This document shows, piece by piece, positions 19,345 to 27,715 of a stretch of 64,000 nt of DNA; within the stretch, counting starts at the first letter, position 1; each line of letters starts with the position of its first letter. The DNA comes from an uncultured Pelagibacteraceae bacterium. Its GTDB lineage: Bacteria; Pseudomonadota; Alphaproteobacteria; Pelagibacterales; Pelagibacteraceae. The stretch spans positions 1 to 64,000 of the forward strand of contig CACLIZ010000002.1 of the NCBI GenBank assembly GCA_902607115.1, written 5' to 3'. The notes beneath the pieces are model-generated. The model searched no databases, was not told the DNA's origin, and saw nothing but the letters and a program-made list of their open reading frames with translations. A program made the position numbers and the translations under genes.

Positions 19345-19368
19345 TAAGGGGGAGAATCCTCCCCCTTA
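19345..19368 (-). terminator. Perfect 10-bp GC-rich stem-loop after the DmdA-like gene
   Basis: Arms 19345-19354 (TAAGGGGGAG) and 19359-19368 (CTCCCCCTTA) are exact complements around a 4-base loop. In this AT-rich DNA five consecutive G:C pairs stand out. It lies between the stop of the THF methyltransferase gene and the start of the Yip1-like gene. Neither strand has a classic U-tract directly after it on the minus-strand side, so it may be a processing or mRNA-stabilising hairpin rather than a strong terminator. Confidence 0.65.
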
Positions 19369-19377
19369 AATAAATTT

Positions 19378-20736
19378 TTAACCTTTTACAACTTCTCTTG
19401 TGTTTGCATTGAATGATTCTTTGAAAGGAATATCAACCACAACAGCATCAACAGGTGTTCCTGGTTTATCTGAATATTTTTCAGGTAAATGAACTTTATA
19501 TTTTGTTCCAACTTTACCTTTTGGAAAACCATTTGCATTTAAAGTTCCATCAAAAGGCACATAACCCATAGCAATATTAGTTTTCTTTTCAGGATGCCAC
19601 CAAGGAGAAGTTATAAAGCCTATTGGTTCACCGCCACCTTCTCCTGAAATTAACCAAAAGTCAGGTGCATAATCATCAATAGGTTTACCACCTAACTCTA
19701 AACCAACTAATTGAAGTTTATATGGTTTTTTACCTGCTTTAATTTCAGCTCCCATTGCTTCTAGAGCTTTTTTTCCAACATAGTCTCCTTTTTTATTCCA
19801 CTCACCTTTGCCTGCTAGTGAAACTTGATAACCTAAATTGCATTGAAAAGGATTGTGTTGATGATCCATGTCTTGTCCCCAAGAAAGAATTCCAGCTTGA
19901 ATTCGTCTATGGTGAGCTGGGGCTATTACCATTAGATTATGTTTTTTACCAGCATCAAGAACTGCATTCCACATATCTTCAGCATATAAAGTGGACTCTC
20001 TTAAATAAATTTCATAACCAGATTCACCAGAAAATCCAGATTGGGAAATTATACAACTTCTTCCTCCAATTTTAGCTGAAGCTAAACCATAAAAAGGTAT
20101 ATCTTCAAAATTAACTTGATCACCACAGAGATCTTTCATTAATGCTTTTGATTTAGGACCTTGGATTTGCACTGGCGAAACATCTATTTCATGTATTTCA
20201 CAATTAAACCGACCATCAGCATTAACTCCTTGTAGGTACATTCCAATATCACTATCAGATAAAGAAAACCAAAATTCATCATGTGAAATTCGTAAAAGAA
20301 TAGGATCATTTAAAACTCCACCATATTGGTTACACAAGATAACGTACCTTGCTTTCATAGGTGAAATTTTTGTTGCATCTCTTGTAATTACATAATCAAC
20401 AAACTTTTCTGCATCTGGGCCTTTGACCTGTATTTGTCTTTCCACAGCAACGTTCCACATAGTTACATGATTTACAATTGCATCATACTCAACCATTGCT
20501 CCACCATCTTCAGGTTTTATATATCCTCTCGGATGGTAAATACGATTATATACTGTTGCTCTCCAGCAACCTGCCTTCATAGACAAATGCCAATAGGGTG
20601 ATTTTCTTACCCTTGTTGAAATTAGCATTTCTACTTTTGTTGGTCCGCTTTGTCTTAAATTATACGGAACTTTTCTGTCAGTTTGATCAACTGACGTTAC
20701 ATGTCTCATTTTATTATAGTCAAATTCATTAGACAT
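19378..20736 (-). CDS. DmdA/GcvT-family THF-dependent demethylase, substrate unknown
   Basis: A 452-residue aminomethyltransferase-fold protein. Blocks resembling DMSP demethylase DmdA are V-Y-N-R near residue 62, M-W-N-V-A-V-E-R-Q-I near 93, G-G-V-L-N-D-P-I-L near 138 and S-L-S-D-S-D near 156; then V-S-P-V-Q-I-Q-G-P-K-S near 186 and S-G-F-S-G-E-S-G-Y-E-I-Y near 231. It is about 80 residues longer than Pelagibacter DmdA as I remember it, with an N-terminal extension and an insert near 340-380 (S-G-E-G-G-G-E-P-I-G). The family moves a methyl group from a substrate to THF. The MTHFR-like gene overlaps it by 8 bases upstream, exactly the partner needed to oxidise 5-methyl-THF. DMSP itself, another sulfonium, a methylated amine or a methoxylated compound are all open. 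Confidence 0.8.
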   Translation of the reverse strand: MSNEFDYNKMRHVTSVDQTDRKVPYNLRQSGPTKVEMLISTRVRKSPYWHLSMKAGCWRATVYNRIYHPRGYIKPEDGGAMVEYDAIVNHVTMWNVAVERQIQVKGPDAEKFVDYVITRDATKISPMKARYVILCNQYGGVLNDPILLRISHDEFWFSLSDSDIGMYLQGVNADGRFNCEIHEIDVSPVQIQGPKSKALMKDLCGDQVNFEDIPFYGLASAKIGGRSCIISQSGFSGESGYEIYLRESTLYAEDMWNAVLDAGKKHNLMVIAPAHHRRIQAGILSWGQDMDHQHNPFQCNLGYQVSLAGKGEWNKKGDYVGKKALEAMGAEIKAGKKPYKLQLVGLELGGKPIDDYAPDFWLISGEGGGEPIGFITSPWWHPEKKTNIAMGYVPFDGTLNANGFPKGKVGTKYKVHLPEKYSDKPGTPVDAVVVDIPFKESFNANTREVVKG

Positions 20737-21457
20737 ATTTATTCTCCATCAACCACTTGTTAGTTTCCTTCAAGCCGCCGAATGTATAAATGTGGAAGTT
20801 ATCACTATGTGATTTTACTTTTCCAATTAAATCATTAGGGTCTTTAGGTTTCATTAAATCTAATGCCTTACTAAAATTAGATTTAAGAAAATTTAAGGAA
20901 TTTTTTGCCCCTACAATATTTGCAAACTTTATTAAGCTTGAAATTTTTAAAGGTCCAGTAATTCCAACATGAACTGGTATTGTTTGTTTAGCTATAAATT
21001 CTATTATTGGCTGAGGGTTTAATAACCACTGAGTAACTATATAGTCAGCATAAGGCTTTTTATCATTCATAGCTTTTTCTAATTTTAAGTCCGATATATC
21101 AGGACTCCCTTCAGGATGTCCAGCAATTCCAATCTTCAGATCCTCAAAATAACCAGTTTCTAAAACTTGGATTGAACTATCAAAATCCCCGATTGGCTCT
21201 CTACTTCCGCCAATAATTAAGACCTGTTTAGTCCCTCCGTCTTTACATCTAGAAACATATTCTTTTAGTTGTACTTCATTTTCAATTGATCTTGCTGGAA
21301 AATGAGGAATCGGATTAAATCCCTTTTTCACTAATTTCTCAGCTTGTTCTGCAGTTTCCTTAAAATCACCACCAGGTAAAAGAGTTATATAAACATCTTT
21401 TAATTTAGGCAGATTCTCAAGGTCCGTAACAGGGCCTATCTCAATAGAAAAATTCAT
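20729..21457 (-). CDS. Methylenetetrahydrofolate reductase-like protein
   Basis: A 242-residue TIM-barrel of the MetF superfamily. It shows F-P-A-R-S-I near residue 54, I-I-G-G-S-R-E-P near 81, I-G-I-A-G-H-P-E-G-S-P-D-I near 108, and V-T-Q-W-L-L-N near 140, the flavin and folate contacting loops. It is shorter than E. coli MetF (about 296) by loss of N-terminal sequence, as in the short forms found with THF-dependent demethylases. It overlaps the demethylase gene by 8 bases. The natural reading is oxidation of 5-methyl-THF to methylene-THF in a demethylation pathway, rather than methionine synthesis; the direction is inference. Confidence 0.82.
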   Translation of the reverse strand: MNFSIEIGPVTDLENLPKLKDVYITLLPGGDFKETAEQAEKLVKKGFNPIPHFPARSIENEVQLKEYVSRCKDGGTKQVLIIGGSREPIGDFDSSIQVLETGYFEDLKIGIAGHPEGSPDISDLKLEKAMNDKKPYADYIVTQWLLNPQPIIEFIAKQTIPVHVGITGPLKISSLIKFANIVGAKNSLNFLKSNFSKALDLMKPKDPNDLIGKVKSHSDNFHIYTFGGLKETNKWLMENKYV

Positions 21458-21523
21458 TCGAGATATTTAGTTATTTTAAATTAACTGTCTATAAAATTCG
21501 GATGCAAGAATGCACAATGAAGA

Positions 21524-22408
21524 TTATCTTTTTGTTCCTCTATGTTTTTGTATTCTTCGACCGTATTCTTGGGTGATTCTGTCAAAAATTATAGCTAGAG
21601 CTACAATAGCTAACCCATTAAACAATCCTAAGGCTAAATATTGGTTTGATATAGCTCTTAAAATCGGAACACCCAACCCTTTTACACCAATCATAGATGC
21701 TATAACAACCATAGCTAGCGCCATCATTATTGTTTGGTTTACACCAGCAAAAACAGTAGGAAGAGCTAAAGGAATTTGTACAGTTTTTAATTTTTGTAAT
21801 TTTGTCGCGCCAAAAGCTTCACTTGCTTCTATTGTTTCTTTGTCAACTTCTCTTATACCTAAATTTGTTAACCTTATAACTGGCGGTATAGCATATATGC
21901 AAACTGCAATTAAGCCAGGAATTTTTCCAATACCAAGCAACATCAATATAGGAATTAAATAAACAAAACTAGGAATGGTCTGCATCATGTCTAAAACAGG
22001 AAGCATTGCTTTTTCAACTCTGTTAGATCTTGCCATCAGTATTCCTATCGGTATTCCAACGGCTATACACATAATTGTGCATACTGTTATTATTGCTACT
22101 GTTGCCATGCAGTCTTTCCACATACCAAAGTATCCAATCAACATAAAAGCGATCATACTTCCAATTACAAGCTTCCAACTTCTTGAACCCAGCCAAGCTA
22201 ATGCACCAAGAGCCAGTAATATTATTGGCCAAGGTGTTGCTAGTAATAATTTTTCTAACCTAATTAAAAAAAATAATAATGGATCAAAAAAGGCTTCTAT
22301 ACCATCGCCATATGCTCTAGAAAATTCTCTAAACGTATGATCAATCCCTTTTCTTAATTCCATTAGGGATGTACGTTGCATCACTGGAAACTTAGTTAAA
22401 AATTCCAT
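21524..22408 (-). CDS. proW: Glycine betaine/proline-type ABC transporter permease (no cognate ATPase here)
   Basis: A 294-residue ProW/OpuAB-like permease with about six membrane spans. The membrane-component signature is seen as V-D-K-E-T-I-E-A-S-E-A-F-G-A-T near residue 199 (EAA loop), and M-Q-T-I-P-S-F-V-Y-L-I-P near 142 is the family's hallmark. The binding protein gene is just upstream, separated by a perfect hairpin; MTHFR and demethylase genes follow. No ATPase gene adjoins this pair; the only ProV in the window is at 43330. Confidence 0.88.
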   Translation of the reverse strand: MEFLTKFPVMQRTSLMELRKGIDHTFREFSRAYGDGIEAFFDPLLFFLIRLEKLLLATPWPIILLALGALAWLGSRSWKLVIGSMIAFMLIGYFGMWKDCMATVAIITVCTIMCIAVGIPIGILMARSNRVEKAMLPVLDMMQTIPSFVYLIPILMLLGIGKIPGLIAVCIYAIPPVIRLTNLGIREVDKETIEASEAFGATKLQKLKTVQIPLALPTVFAGVNQTIMMALAMVVIASMIGVKGLGVPILRAISNQYLALGLFNGLAIVALAIIFDRITQEYGRRIQKHRGTKR

Positions 22409-22423
22409 TAAATTCCTAAAAAA

Positions 22424-22455
22424 TTAACGAGCCTATAATTAAATAGGCTCGTTAA
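22424..22455 (-). terminator. Perfect 13-bp intercistronic stem-loop between binding protein and permease
   Basis: Arms 22424-22436 (TTAACGAGCCTAT) and 22443-22455 (ATAGGCTCGTTAA) are exact complements with a 6-base loop. It sits in the 59-base gap after the ProX-like stop and before the ProW-like start. Stem-loops here typically stabilise or terminate most messages so that the binding protein outnumbers the permease. No U-run follows, so stabilisation or partial attenuation fits better than full termination. Confidence 0.75.
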
Positions 22456-22467
22456 ATAAATTATATC

Positions 22468-23487
22468 TTAAAGACCAGCTTTGATTTTTTTAGCAGCTGC
22501 TGAAGATACCCACTTAGTCCAAACACCTTCATGCTTTTTTAAAAATTCAATTGCTGCATCTGAACCTTTAGCTTGGTTATCTGCCATGAACACAAGCATT
22601 CCATTCATTACTTCTCCTGGATAAGTACGTTTTTCAACATAACTTAAAGCTTCTTTTCCTCCAGTTTTAGCAAAGTTTGCAGTAACGATAGAATTAACTT
22701 CAGATTTTGTCCATGCAGTTGGCTTAGGATTTGCACAATCTTGTTCAGCTAATGTTATACAGTTATCCCAATTATCTCTTCCTGCGAATGGCACTCCGAA
22801 ATCAACTGGAATTAAACCATATTTTCCAACCATTGATGTTGGGTTCCAGTAATAACCTAACCAAGTATTTCCTGAATCAGCTGCTTTAGATATTGTACCA
22901 TCTAAACCTGCCGCAGAACCTGGATCAATTAATATCCATCCTTTTTTTTCCATTTCAAAAGCTCTGAAAAGATTTGCATTAGCTAATTGACATCCCCATC
23001 CAGCTGGACAACCAACAAAAGCTCCTTTTGAAGGATCTTCTTTAGCCGGGAACCATTCAGGATGTTCTAAAATTTCCATTGCTGTCATACCTTTTATTTT
23101 AGGGTGTTTTTTAACAGTTCCTGGAGTTATCCACCAACCTTCACCAAGACCAGTAATAGGCGCTCCATTCGCAATGATTAATCTTTTTTCTGAAACAGCT
23201 TTTTTTAAAGGTGTGTAAACAGCATTTGCCCATTGTTCAGGGTTCATGTCTGGCTCACCTTTTTCATCCATAGAAGTAAATGTAGGCATAGTTGCACCTG
23301 GTATAAGCTCAACCTCACAACCGTAACCTTTTTCTAAAATGATTTTATCAACGTTTGCCATTAATTCAGCTGATGCCCAGTTTTGCTCAGCAATAACTAA
23401 TTTTCCGCATCCAGCGTTAGCAATTCCACTAAAAGAAGTGAAACCAAGAAACACCAAAGCAGAAATAATTATATTTTTTATTTTCAT
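22468..23487 (-). CDS. proX: ABC transporter substrate-binding protein, quaternary-amine type
   Basis: A 339-residue OpuAC/ProX-fold protein with a signal peptide ending around A-N-A-G (residues 22-26). Family features are A-E-Q-N-W-A-S-A near residue 33, G-E-G-W-W-I-T-P near 114, P-G-S-A-A-G-L-D near 189 and Y-Y-W-N-P-T-S near 211. The tryptophans typically build the aromatic cage for a trimethylammonium or dimethylsulfonium group. It differs clearly from the second ProX at 45471-46496, so it should have its own ligand. The following permease-MTHFR-demethylase genes suggest that its ligand is the methyl donor demethylated there. Confidence 0.87.
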   Translation of the reverse strand: MKIKNIIISALVFLGFTSFSGIANAGCGKLVIAEQNWASAELMANVDKIILEKGYGCEVELIPGATMPTFTSMDEKGEPDMNPEQWANAVYTPLKKAVSEKRLIIANGAPITGLGEGWWITPGTVKKHPKIKGMTAMEILEHPEWFPAKEDPSKGAFVGCPAGWGCQLANANLFRAFEMEKKGWILIDPGSAAGLDGTISKAADSGNTWLGYYWNPTSMVGKYGLIPVDFGVPFAGRDNWDNCITLAEQDCANPKPTAWTKSEVNSIVTANFAKTGGKEALSYVEKRTYPGEVMNGMLVFMADNQAKGSDAAIEFLKKHEGVWTKWVSSAAAKKIKAGL

Positions 23488-23527
23488 TTTTTCCCTTTAA
23501 TTAATTAATTAGGTGATATCAGAACAC

Positions 23528-23585
23528 AAAGATAAAAAAAAAGCAAATATCTTTCAACTGATAGTTGTAGACAAAATGTTTTTGC
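23528..23585 (+). promoter_or_regulatory. Possible pseudoknotted leader of bhmT (riboswitch candidate)
   Basis: The 137-base leader before the BHMT gene can form a 7-bp stem (23528-23534 AAAGATA with 23548-23554 TATCTTT). Its loop carries GCAAA (23543-23547), which could pair with TTTGC (23581-23585), giving an H-type pseudoknot. Known: SAM-II and SAM-V pseudoknot riboswitches have been described upstream of bhmT in Pelagibacter. The segment 23559-23575 (TGATAGTTGTAGACAAA) also loosely resembles the 3' part of SAM-II as I remember it. All pairs are AT-rich and could be chance, so confidence is low. Confidence 0.3.
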
Positions 23586-23624
23586 AAAGGTTTTAATTTA
23601 AAATTAAGATTAAAAATCAAATTT

Positions 23625-24671
23625 ATGAAAAAAGATTTAATAAAAAGATTAAATGAAGGCCCAGTTCTTTGTGCTGAAGGATATTTATTTGCAATGGAAA
23701 GAAGAGGGTATTTACAAGCAGGAGCGTTTGTTCCTGAAGTAGTATTAGAACATCCAGAGGTAGTTTCACAGTTGCATAGAGAGTTTATAAGATCAGGTAG
23801 TGAAGTTGTTCAAGCATTTACTTATTATGGACATAGAGAAAAGCTTAGAATAATTGGAAAAGAAAAACTTCTTGAACAACTACAAAAAAATGCGTTAAAA
23901 ATTGCAAAGGATGCAAGAGATGAGTTTAAAGATCTTGATTTATTAGTAGCTGGAAATGTTGCTAACACAAATGTTTATGATCCAAAAGATAAAAAAAGTA
24001 ATATTGAATGTCAAAAAATGTTCGAAGAACAAGTTGCTTGGGCTAAAGAAGCTGGTGTAGATTTCATTATTGCTGAAACTATAACTTGGGTAGAAGAATT
24101 AAAAATTGCACTTAAAGTTATAAAAGATGCAGGACTCATTGCTGTTTGCAATTATGCTTTTAGAAGAGACGGCAAAACTAGGGAAGGAACTTCCCCAGGT
24201 GAAGCATGTAAAATTTTAGAAGATAATGGAGCTGATGTTGTTGGTTTAAATTGTTTTAGAGGTCCAAAAATGACAATGAAACTTTTACCAGAAATAAGAA
24301 AAGCAGTTTCTTGTCATGTTGCTGCCTTGCCTGTTCCATACAGAACTACTGAAAAAGATCCTGGATTTTTAAACCAAAAGGATGAAGGGTGTGATTGTAT
24401 TCCTGGAGGAAATGCATTTCCTGTTGCGTTAGATAATTTATATTGTAACAGGTATGAAATGGCAGAGTTTACCAAAGAATGTGCAGAAAAAAAAATAAAT
24501 TTTATAGGAATATGTTGTGGTGCAGAACCTCATCATGTTAGGGAAATGGCAGTTGCTCTAGGAAGAAAACCAATTTCTTATAAATACTATCCAGATATGT
24601 CCAAACATTATGCACATGGGACTGACTCATCTTTAAAAAAACATAATACAGACGCCGCAAAAACTTTATAA
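23625..24671 (+). CDS. bhmT: Betaine-homocysteine S-methyltransferase
   Basis: A 348-residue homocysteine methyltransferase of the betaine-using type. The start region A-E-G-Y-L-F-A-M-E-R-R-G-Y-L-Q-A-G-A-F (17-35) and A-F-T-Y-Y-G-H-R-E-K-L near 64 follow animal BHMT closely. Zinc ligands are C210 (V-G-L-N-C) and C297/C298 (G-I-C-C-G). It moves one methyl from glycine betaine to homocysteine, giving dimethylglycine and methionine. It heads a 12-gene plus-strand run; dimethylglycine dehydrogenase, the next step, starts 9 bases later. Confidence 0.94.
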   Translation: MKKDLIKRLNEGPVLCAEGYLFAMERRGYLQAGAFVPEVVLEHPEVVSQLHREFIRSGSEVVQAFTYYGHREKLRIIGKEKLLEQLQKNALKIAKDARDEFKDLDLLVAGNVANTNVYDPKDKKSNIECQKMFEEQVAWAKEAGVDFIIAETITWVEELKIALKVIKDAGLIAVCNYAFRRDGKTREGTSPGEACKILEDNGADVVGLNCFRGPKMTMKLLPEIRKAVSCHVAALPVPYRTTEKDPGFLNQKDEGCDCIPGGNAFPVALDNLYCNRYEMAEFTKECAEKKINFIGICCGAEPHHVREMAVALGRKPISYKYYPDMSKHYAHGTDSSLKKHNTDAAKTL

Positions 24672-24680
24672 AGGAAGTTT

Positions 24681-27086
24681 ATGGAAAAACATGCCAAGGT
24701 AGTTATAATTGGTGGAGGAGTAGTTGGCTGTTCCATACTTTATCATCTTTCGAAATTTGGTTTAAAAGATTGTATACTATTAGAAAGAAATGAACTTACT
24801 TCAGGATCATCTTGGCACGCTGCTGGAAATGTTCATGTAATCTCAAATGATCCAAATATTTCTAAAATGATGGCCTATACGATCGGTCTTTACAAAGAAA
24901 TAGAAAAAGAGTCAGGTCATTCTTGTGGATTTAAACCAAGTGGAGGATTTTACTTAGCTTCAAATGATGTTTGGGCTGAATATCTCAAAAGAGAAAGATC
25001 AAAGGCTAGATATATGGGTTTAGATCAGGAGTTCATTTCGCTCGAAGAAGTAAAAAAGAAAAACCCATTAATTGACCCATCTAGATATCTATTAGCACTA
25101 TGGGATCCAATAGACGGAGAAGTTGACCCATCAGGAGTAACCTATGCCTTTGCTAAAGCTGCCAAAGCTCATGGAGGAAAATATTATACACACACAGTTG
25201 TTAAAGACACAAAACAAAAAGAAGATGGTTCATGGAATGTTGTAACAGATAAAGGAAATATTAATGCAGAGATTGTAATAAACGCTGGAGGATTATGGGC
25301 AAGAGAAGTTGGCAATCTAGCTGGATTAAATTTACCTGTTCAGCCTATGGAACATCATTATTTAATTACAGAAGCTATACCGGAAATTGAAGCATTGGGA
25401 GATCAGAGACTTCCAATTGGAACAGATTTTGAAGGAAATATTTATTTTAGACAAGAAGGAAAAGGTATGTTGCTCGGTACATATGAGCAAAAGTCTACTC
25501 CTTGGAAAGTAGAAGGAACTCCAATGAACTTTGGACATGAACTTTTAGAACCAAAATTAGATAATATTCAAGATAGATTAGCTATTGGTTTTGAAAGAAT
25601 GCCAGCATTAGAAAAAGCAGGAATAAAAAATATTGTAAATGGACCATTTACTTTTGGTCCTGATGGTAGCCCTTTAATTGGTCCTGTTCCTGGGATGAAA
25701 AATTATTGGGTGGCAGTTGGAGTTATGGCTGGTTTTTGCCAAGGTGGAGGAGTCGGAAAATGTATAGCTGAATGGATTATAGATGGTGAACCATCAATAG
25801 ATGTTTGGGCAATGGACGTTGCAAGATTTGGAGATTATGCGTCACCACAATATGGAACGATTAAATCTTCAGAAAATTATGAAAGAAGATTTATAATGAC
25901 TTTTCCAAATGAAACTTTACCAAAAGGTAGAAAACAAAAAACAACAACTTTATATGATCGTTTTGTAAATCAAGGAGCTGTGATGGGAGATTCTTTTGGT
26001 TTAGAAAATGTTTTATGGTTTGCTAATAACAAAGAGGATGCTTATGAAGAACCAACAATTAAAAGATCAAGATCTCACAATTATGTTTCTAAGGAAGTCA
26101 TAAATGTAAGAGAAAATGTGGGAGTTATTGAAGTTGCTAACTTTTCAAAGCATGAATTTAAAGGTCCAGATGCTAGAAAATTTTTGGATCATATAATGGC
26201 TGGAAAATTACCAAAACCTGGAAGAATTTCTTTAACACCAATGCTTACATACAGGGGAAAACTTTATGGCGATCTAACTGTTGCATGTTTTGATGAAAAT
26301 GAATTTATGGTTTTTGGATCTGGAGCGGCACAAGAAATGCATAGAAGATGGTTTGAAAGTCATTTAGATAAATTTAATTTACAGTACAAAAATAAATCAG
26401 ATGAGTTCCACGGACTTGGTATTGCAGGCCCAAAATCTAGAGAGTTACTTCAAAAAATTGTTAGAGAAGATGTTTCTAATAATAAATTTAAATTTAGAGA
26501 TTCAAAAAAAATGTTTGTTGCAGGAGTTCCAGCTATAGTAAACAGAATATCCTTTACCGGTGAGCTTGGATATGAAATTTATGTAGCTCCACATTTTCAA
26601 TTAAAATTGTACGAAGAATTAAGTGAAGCTGGGAAAGAATTTAATATAAAACCTTTTGGAGGAAGGGCGCTAATGTCAATGAGGCTTGAAAAAAATTGGG
26701 GAGCTTGGACTTTAGATTATAGGCCAGATTTTACAGCAAAAGAGACTGGTCTAGATGCATTTATTAATTGGGACAAAGATTTTATTGGTAAAGAAAGCGC
26801 TAAAAAAGACCAAAGTGAAAATAAACTTGTACCATTAATAGTTCAAACAAATGAAATTGATGTAACTAACAATGAAGCTGTAATGAAAAACGACAAGAGT
26901 ATAGGATACGTCACTTCAGGCGGTTTTGCTCATTATGTAAATAAAAGTATTGCTTTCTCATATGTCAATAAAGAGGAAATTAAATTTGATAAAGGAATTC
27001 AAATAGAAATTAATGGAGACTTGTTTAACTGTTCAATAATTAAAGAGCCACTTTACGATCCAAGTGGGCAAAAGATGAGAAGCTAA
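24681..27086 (+). CDS. Dimethylglycine dehydrogenase-like FAD/THF enzyme (copy 1)
   Basis: An 801-residue two-domain protein. Residues 1-400 are a DAO-type FAD domain with G-G-G-V-V-G-C-S near 11, S-G-S-S-W-H-A-A-G near 42 (the histidine to which FAD is covalently bound in DMGDH) and G-P-F-T-F-G-P-D-G-S-P near 322. Residues 420-801 are a GcvT-like folate domain with S-F-T-G-E-L-G-Y-E-I-Y near 624. It oxidises N-methylglycines and captures the carbon as methylene-THF. Directly after bhmT, so dimethylglycine is the likely substrate; sarcosine is the alternative. It is a paralogue of the protein at 51990. Confidence 0.88.
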   Translation: MEKHAKVVIIGGGVVGCSILYHLSKFGLKDCILLERNELTSGSSWHAAGNVHVISNDPNISKMMAYTIGLYKEIEKESGHSCGFKPSGGFYLASNDVWAEYLKRERSKARYMGLDQEFISLEEVKKKNPLIDPSRYLLALWDPIDGEVDPSGVTYAFAKAAKAHGGKYYTHTVVKDTKQKEDGSWNVVTDKGNINAEIVINAGGLWAREVGNLAGLNLPVQPMEHHYLITEAIPEIEALGDQRLPIGTDFEGNIYFRQEGKGMLLGTYEQKSTPWKVEGTPMNFGHELLEPKLDNIQDRLAIGFERMPALEKAGIKNIVNGPFTFGPDGSPLIGPVPGMKNYWVAVGVMAGFCQGGGVGKCIAEWIIDGEPSIDVWAMDVARFGDYASPQYGTIKSSENYERRFIMTFPNETLPKGRKQKTTTLYDRFVNQGAVMGDSFGLENVLWFANNKEDAYEEPTIKRSRSHNYVSKEVINVRENVGVIEVANFSKHEFKGPDARKFLDHIMAGKLPKPGRISLTPMLTYRGKLYGDLTVACFDENEFMVFGSGAAQEMHRRWFESHLDKFNLQYKNKSDEFHGLGIAGPKSRELLQKIVREDVSNNKFKFRDSKKMFVAGVPAIVNRISFTGELGYEIYVAPHFQLKLYEELSEAGKEFNIKPFGGRALMSMRLEKNWGAWTLDYRPDFTAKETGLDAFINWDKDFIGKESAKKDQSENKLVPLIVQTNEIDVTNNEAVMKNDKSIGYVTSGGFAHYVNKSIAFSYVNKEEIKFDKGIQIEINGDLFNCSIIKEPLYDPSGQKMRS

Positions 27087-27715
27087 TGGCTCAAAAAGAT
27101 GTAGGTAATAAAGTACCTATTTATAAACTTAAAAAAACTGAAGAGGTCATGAAATATTATGATGAGTGGGGAGAAGGAAATAAATATGACAAGGATATGG
27201 AAGATTGGAATTATACTGGTCCTAAAGAGACTTCAGAAGTTTTCATTAAATATCAAAAAAATAAAGATGCTAAAATTTATGATGCAGGATGTGGAACGGG
27301 GCTAGTAGGTGTTGAATTAAAAAAATATGGTTTTTCAAACTTTTATGGGGCAGATCTCTCACAAAAATTATTAGATTTAGTTCCCACAGGTCTGTATAAA
27401 AAATTAAATAAAGTAGACTTAAACAAAATTATTCAAGAGGAAGACAATCTTTATGATGCCGTAATGTGTGTTGGCACATTCACATTTGGTCACGTAAAAC
27501 CACCTGCATTAGATGAATTTATTAGGATTACCAAAAACAAAGGTCTTATTTGTTTTACAATTAACGAAGGAATTCACGAAGAGTATGGTTTTGATAAAAA
27601 AATAAAACAACTAAATGAAGATAAAAAATGGAGAGAAGTGGAATTTTTTAAATCAAATTACATTGCCAGTAAAGATGTTAATGCATGGTTAGGTCTTTAC
27701 GAGGTTCTCAAATAA
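27086..27715 (+). CDS. Class I SAM-dependent methyltransferase
   Basis: A 209-residue methyltransferase with motif I as Y-D-A-G-C-G-T-G-L-V-G near residue 67, and G-A-D-L-S near 90. The preceding Y-Y-D-E-W-G and W-N-Y-T-G-P-K-E-T segments resemble the WBSCR27-like group of small methyltransferases. Its start shares one base with the DMGDH stop and its last base is the first base of the Rieske start, so it is translationally coupled to both. Acceptor unknown; a small N-methylated compound is a reasonable guess from context. Confidence 0.82.
   Translation: MAQKDVGNKVPIYKLKKTEEVMKYYDEWGEGNKYDKDMEDWNYTGPKETSEVFIKYQKNKDAKIYDAGCGTGLVGVELKKYGFSNFYGADLSQKLLDLVPTGLYKKLNKVDLNKIIQEEDNLYDAVMCVGTFTFGHVKPPALDEFIRITKNKGLICFTINEGIHEEYGFDKKIKQLNEDKKWREVEFFKSNYIASKDVNAWLGLYEVLK

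Noticed and set aside
19378-20736. Naming this gene dmdA
   Set aside because: Shares DmdA-like blocks but is about 80 residues longer with an insert, so DMSP specificity cannot be asserted from sequence.
21510-21962. 150-codon open frame on the plus strand opposite the permease gene
   Set aside because: It is the antisense shadow of the ProW-like gene, whose conserved motifs are clearly on the minus strand.
27685-27714. Upstream start for the Rieske gene inside the methyltransferase gene
   Set aside because: Ten extra residues without homology; ATG 27715 overlaps the preceding stop as in neighbouring junctions.
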